Origin: Longimicrobiales bacterium
GTDB lineage: Bacteria; Gemmatimonadota; Gemmatimonadetes; Longimicrobiales; Gaopeijiaceae
Reading direction: 5' to 3'
Assembly: GCA_951813395.1 (NCBI GenBank)
Contig: OX638356.1
Span: forward strand, 248,001-312,000
DNA: 64,000 bases
Part shown: positions 61,111 through 64,000 of the stretch, piece after piece
Numbering within the stretch: the first letter of the stretch is position 1
Layout: each line of letters begins with the position of its first letter
Notes under the pieces: model-generated
Seen by the model: only the letters and a program-made list of their open reading frames with translations
The model's database searches: none
Told to the model about the DNA's origin: nothing
Program-made: the position numbers and the translations under genes

Positions 61111-61363
61111 GCGGAGGGGGTTCGCGATGGCGGTGTTTTCGACGGGGTGGTGTCAACTCCTCCGTGCGGGCCTCGGGAGCCAACAGGAGTTCCTTGAGGT
61201 CCCGCCGCGCCATTCGCTTCATCCGGCGCCATTCGTCGATCGAAACCAGAACCGCCGCGTCCACCCCGCGCTTTGTGACCAGCTGCGGTCCCTCGGACAC
61301 ACTTGACTCGAGCATTTCGCTGAAGCGCGCCTTGGCCTCCTGCACCTGCCACACTCTGGGCAC
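61103..61363 (-). CDS. vapB: Phd/YefM-family antitoxin
   Basis: The 86-residue product starts with GTG at 61363 and opens VWQVQEAKARFSEMLESSVSEGPQLVTKRGVDAAVLVS, the Phd/YefM DNA-binding fold. A charged C-terminal tail likely wraps the toxin. It overlaps vapC downstream and lies 25 bases from a 24-base palindrome that probably serves as its operator. Pairing Phd/YefM with a PIN toxin is well known. Confidence 0.88.
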   Translation of the reverse strand: MPRVWQVQEAKARFSEMLESSVSEGPQLVTKRGVDAAVLVSIDEWRRMKRMARRDLKELLLAPEARTEELTPPRRKHRHREPPPLE

Positions 61364-61387
61364 ACAGTCCTCCTGCTCTCAGATTAT

Positions 61388-61411
61388 CTGACTAGTTATA
61401 GGGCTAGTCAG
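61388..61411. promoter_or_regulatory. Palindromic operator of the vapBC operon
   Basis: CTGACTAG-N8-CTAGTCAG is a perfect 8+8 inverted repeat. On the minus strand a TATAAC -10-like element lies between the arms, so antitoxin binding would block transcription. It sits 25 bases upstream of the antitoxin start. Confidence 0.68.
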
Positions 61412-61454
61412 AACATCTCGCGAGGTCAAGCCTTCCCGCGCTCGCGCCTGTCAG

Positions 61455-61805
61455 TCAATCCGGAGGCTCCGTTTTCCTTGGGGCGGCCCTCAGCACCGCA
61501 TGCTCCCGCTCGATCTCCCGGTGGAACCGTTTCGGCAGCCTTGCCCAGTCCCGCGCCTCGACAAGAAACGGAATTGTCGACTCCCGGACCGCCTCCTCGA
61601 AGTCGATCAGCCGATCGAGCGGAATCTTCTCAAGGTCCGGCCCGCGCAGCACGAGATCGAGATCGCTGCCGTCGTGGCCCCGGCCGTTCACGCGGCTGCC
61701 GTAGGCCCACACCTCGACACCGGGCAGATGTTCCTGCAGCAACGCCTTCAGGACGCGCCGATGCCTTTGTGTAAGGCGCAGTCGGTCAGTCGGTCTGCCA
61801 GGCAT
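61455..61805 (-). CDS. MNT-type minimal nucleotidyltransferase
   Basis: The 116-residue product from the ATG at 61805 has the Pol-beta-superfamily signature GSRVNGRGHDGSDLDLVL at residues 36-53 (GS, then D48 and D50). Such small proteins are usually antitoxins that AMPylate or otherwise act on a HEPN toxin. No HEPN gene is next to it in this window, so it may be orphaned or its partner lost. The divergent halogenase-like gene lies 37 bases away. The frame is open further upstream, but that part overlaps the halogenase-like gene. Confidence 0.82.
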   Translation of the reverse strand: MPGRPTDRLRLTQRHRRVLKALLQEHLPGVEVWAYGSRVNGRGHDGSDLDLVLRGPDLEKIPLDRLIDFEEAVRESTIPFLVEARDWARLPKRFHREIEREHAVLRAAPRKTEPPD

Positions 61806-61842
61806 CTTCGGCCCTTGTTGCCTCTCCGTTGCGTCGTAGGGA

Positions 61843-63543
61843 ATGCCGGATCCGGATGCCACCCAAGATACGACGGGGAGCGCGGTGCCGTACACCTTCG
61901 TCGCGGATGGCCCGAATCCCGGGCAGGCCGCCTTGCCCGGCCCTGGCGGATCTCTGACTTTGTTGCGAGTGAACCCCAACCCCCAGGTCCTCATCCTCGG
62001 CGGCGGTCCGGCCGGCGCCGCCGCCGCGCGCCTCCTCGCGCAGTGGGGCCTGGAGGCCGTGATCGTCGAGCGATCGCCGGACCCCGACCCGACCGCGCCG
62101 TCTCTGGCCGAATCGCTGCCGCCCAGCACGCGCAAGGTGCTGGCCGCAACGGGGCTGCTGGGGGTGGTGGAGGCGGGCGGATTCCTGGCGAACGGCGGGA
62201 ACACGGCGCTTTGGGGCGGTGAAGGCCGCCGCGACGACTTCGCGGGGGGCGCCGCCGGGTTCCACATCCTGCGGTCGCGGTTCGACAACATCCTGCGTGA
62301 GGCGGCGGTGGAGGCCGGGGCGGAGATCGTACCGGGCGTGGCGAGGTTGCCGGAACCGGGCGCCGACGGGGAGGGGTGGCGGGTCGAGGTCGTGCAGGGC
62401 GGCGGGGAGCGCGTCGAGATGCAACCGGACTGGATACTCGACTGCACCGGCAGGGCGGGGTTGCTGGCCCGCCGCTACCGGATTCCCGAGTCGGAGGCGC
62501 CGACGCTGGCCGTGGTGCGGCGGTACCGCAGCGAGGACGGGTGGGGGAACGTCGAGGCCACCCACGCCCTCGTGGAGAGCTTCGGGCGCGGCTGGGCGTG
62601 GTCGGTGCCCACCTCGGAAGCGGAGCGTCATGTCGCGGTCATGCTGGACCCTCAACTCCAGGCCGTGATGGACGGGGCCGCCGATCTCTCGGCTGCCTTC
62701 GAGGCCGAGATCGCCAACACCGCCCTCATGCACTCCATCACAAACCCCGCCTTGCCCGTCGGCGACGCCTGGGCGGTGACCGCGTCGATGTACACGTCGT
62801 CCCGGTTCGCGCTCGACCGGGCGCTGCTTGTGGGAGACGCGGCCTCGTTCGTCGACCCGATGTCGTCGTACGGAGTGAAGAAGGCGCTGGCCTCGGCGTG
62901 GTTGGCCGCGGTCACGGTCAACACGGCCGTCCGCACGCCCGAACTGGCGGAGGCCGCAGCCGACTTCTACGGCCGCCGGGAGCGCGCAATGTACGGCTCG
63001 CTGCGGGAGGGGCTGGCGACGCAGGTGGCGGGAACGGGGGTGGCGAACAGCGGCGTGGAGCGCACGGTGGATCCGGCGGACGACGCCTTCTGGGACCGGC
63101 GCGCGCGCTGGCTTGCCGACCGGCCCGAGACTGCCACCGACGCGAATTCCGCCGACGGACCGGACGTCGAAGCGCTGCGCGACGACCCCGAAGTCCGGGC
63201 GGCCTTCCACGCACTGCGCCTGGGTTCGGGACGGCTGCGGGTCGGGCGCCGCGATACCGCCGACCGGCCCCTCGTGATCGGCAACCGGATCCGGCTGGCG
63301 CCCGCGCTCGTCACTCCGCGGTTCCCGGACGGTGTGCGCTACTTCCGGGATGTCGACCTGCTTCGCGTCGTCCATCTCGCCACCGGCTCCCCGAACCCCG
63401 GCGCCCTGTACGAGGCGTATTCCGAGTGGGCGGCGCGCGAAGATCTGCCGCCGGTCGACCTGGCCAACTTCATCGGCGTGGTCGCCCTGCTGATCGCGGA
63501 CGGAGTGCTGGTGCCGGGGCGCGGATCCTGGACGACCGGCTGA
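61843..63543 (+). CDS. Flavin-dependent halogenase/reductase-like monooxygenase
   Basis: The 566-residue product has an FAD-binding GGGPAGAAAARLL near residue 53, the LDCTGRAGLLARRY segment near residue 200, and a second FAD motif GDAASFVDPMSSYGVKKAL near residue 330. A WAWSVP stretch near residue 250 resembles the W-x-W-x-I-P halogenase motif. These features place it in the tryptophan-halogenase-like and geranylgeranyl-reductase-like flavoprotein family, though activity cannot be assigned. The first 40 residues look non-conserved; GTG at 61969 is a likely alternative start and would leave room for divergent promoters. Confidence 0.72.
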   Translation: MPDPDATQDTTGSAVPYTFVADGPNPGQAALPGPGGSLTLLRVNPNPQVLILGGGPAGAAAARLLAQWGLEAVIVERSPDPDPTAPSLAESLPPSTRKVLAATGLLGVVEAGGFLANGGNTALWGGEGRRDDFAGGAAGFHILRSRFDNILREAAVEAGAEIVPGVARLPEPGADGEGWRVEVVQGGGERVEMQPDWILDCTGRAGLLARRYRIPESEAPTLAVVRRYRSEDGWGNVEATHALVESFGRGWAWSVPTSEAERHVAVMLDPQLQAVMDGAADLSAAFEAEIANTALMHSITNPALPVGDAWAVTASMYTSSRFALDRALLVGDAASFVDPMSSYGVKKALASAWLAAVTVNTAVRTPELAEAAADFYGRRERAMYGSLREGLATQVAGTGVANSGVERTVDPADDAFWDRRARWLADRPETATDANSADGPDVEALRDDPEVRAAFHALRLGSGRLRVGRRDTADRPLVIGNRIRLAPALVTPRFPDGVRYFRDVDLLRVVHLATGSPNPGALYEAYSEWAAREDLPPVDLANFIGVVALLIADGVLVPGRGSWTTG

Positions 63544-63709
63544 TCCGTGCCACCGGGTGTCGGTGCACCTTCCGCTGTCCCGGTCGGGATTAGGGAGAGC
63601 GGGCGGCCGGGAGCTACTTTGCGCCGTGTCCGCCGCCTCCCTATCGTTGAGGTCGCCCACGGGCATGAGGGTCCGTGCATCACCTTGAAGCGGGAGGGAC
63701 GCGGCAGCG

Positions 63710-64000
63710 ATGAGCCCAGGGAGAGGAAGGACAGGGAGCGGCAGGAACCCGGCTTCGGGACGAATTGGACCCCTCTCGCCTCCAGTGGCGCTGACGCAGT
63801 CGGCGTTGCTCCTTTGCCTGGCTTTCTCCCCCGCCGCCTCCGCCCAGCAGCCCGGCGCCGACACCGCCAGCACCGGCATTCCCGTCACCGACGAAACCCT
63901 CATCGCTTCGTGCGACCGCTGCCACGCCGTCGACGACGACGGCATGATGACGCGGGTCTCGTACATGCGGAAGACCCCGGAGGGCTGGCAGCAGTCGATT
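63710..64000 (+). CDS. Haem c protein resembling quinohemoprotein amine dehydrogenase alpha subunit (N-terminal fragment)
   Basis: The gene begins at ATG 63710 after a GGGAGGGA tract and runs off the right edge; 97 codons are visible. A long basic leader and a hydrophobic stretch (ALLLCLAFSPAASAQQ) form a signal peptide, so the protein is periplasmic. The mature part has a haem c motif CDRCH followed by MTRVSYMRKTPEGWQQSI. This matches the start of the quinohemoprotein amine dehydrogenase alpha subunit, where the CxxCH is followed by R-x-S-x-x-R-x-T-P-E-G-W. Such enzymes oxidise amines and pass electrons to cytochrome c. The rest is unseen. Confidence 0.62.
   Translation, partial: MSPGRGRTGSGRNPASGRIGPLSPPVALTQSALLLCLAFSPAASAQQPGADTASTGIPVTDETLIASCDRCHAVDDDGMMTRVSYMRKTPEGWQQSI

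Noticed and set aside
1-64000. CRISPR arrays, insertion sequences, prophage genes, rRNA or riboswitches
   Set aside because: No regularly spaced repeats, transposase or integrase motifs, rRNA segments or recognisable riboswitch cores were seen on either strand.

Overview
The window is a contiguous stretch of a GC-rich bacterial chromosome that spans the replication origin neighbourhood. The evidence is the order rpmH, rnpA, yidD, yidC, mnmE, mnmG, parA, parB on the minus strand, facing dnaA and dnaN on the plus strand, with two perfect parS palindromes and a DnaA-box-rich gap between dnaA and dnaN. The cell is diderm: there is a Gram-negative-type YidC with a large periplasmic domain, several lipoproteins, outer-membrane barrel candidates and secreted M14 and PIG-L enzymes. 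The mix of large secreted M14 peptidases, PD40/TolB-like proteins, bactofilin, BMP-type nucleoside uptake and abundant secreted proteins resembles Gemmatimonadota. This assignment is an inference from gene content, not from a marker phylogeny.

Layout. 0-1.2 kb: start of a 2-oxoacid dehydrogenase E1 alpha-like gene behind lipA. 1.3-6.5 kb: a DUF819 membrane protein, a zinc-ribbon membrane protein coupled to a large M14 peptidase, and a Nif3-like protein. 6.5-15.6 kb: the minus-strand cell-cycle block (bactofilin, M23 peptidase, parB, parA, parS, mnmG, mnmE, yidC, yidD, rnpA, rpmH). 15.8-18.7 kb: dnaA, the oriC candidate and dnaN. 18.7-25.3 kb: pyrE, then a plus-strand run of lipoprotein, histidine kinase, sigma-54 regulator, secreted coiled-coil protein and barrel-like protein. 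25.3-30.6 kb: threonine degradation (kbl, tdh), an ECF sigma/anti-sigma/Spy-like cassette, a MazG-like protein and a zinc-type dehydrogenase. 30.7-32.4 kb: a small unknown gene joined to queE, and a NUDIX hydrolase. 32.4-40.7 kb: a tightly overlapping minus-strand run (PLP decarboxylase, CPBP protease, DUF6941, MOSC, a gyrase/topo IV A subunit, a saccharopine-dehydrogenase-like protein, a TolB-like protein).

41-44.7 kb: a lipoprotein and a phenylacetyl-CoA epoxidase gene set (DUF59, paaA, DUF59/paaD-like, paaB, paaC, separate zinc ribbon) without paaE. 44.8-49.3 kb: 6-phosphofructokinase, a 924-residue secreted PIG-L deacetylase and a small helical-repeat protein. 49.4-55 kb: a BMP-type nucleoside ABC importer (bmpA, dual ATPase, two permeases) followed by an outer-membrane channel candidate. 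55-58.6 kb: an NSS symporter overlapping a fused, permuted LeuD-LeuC-type hydro-lyase. 58.6-61.8 kb: a small accessory patch of toxin-antitoxin genes around two tRNA genes (hipB with a three-copy operator array, hipA broken by one amber codon, tRNA-Val, tRNA-Glu, vapBC with a palindromic operator, a lone MNT-type nucleotidyltransferase). 61.8-64 kb: a flavin-dependent halogenase/reductase-like gene and the 5' end of a haem c protein resembling the quinohemoprotein amine dehydrogenase alpha subunit.

No insertion sequence, prophage gene, CRISPR array or rRNA was seen. The only gene-free stretch longer than 300 bases is the dnaA-dnaN gap. The points most worth following are the amber-interrupted hipA with its operator array, the split PaaD, the A subunit lacking a GyrA box, the fused permuted dehydratase and the sigma-54 envelope operon.
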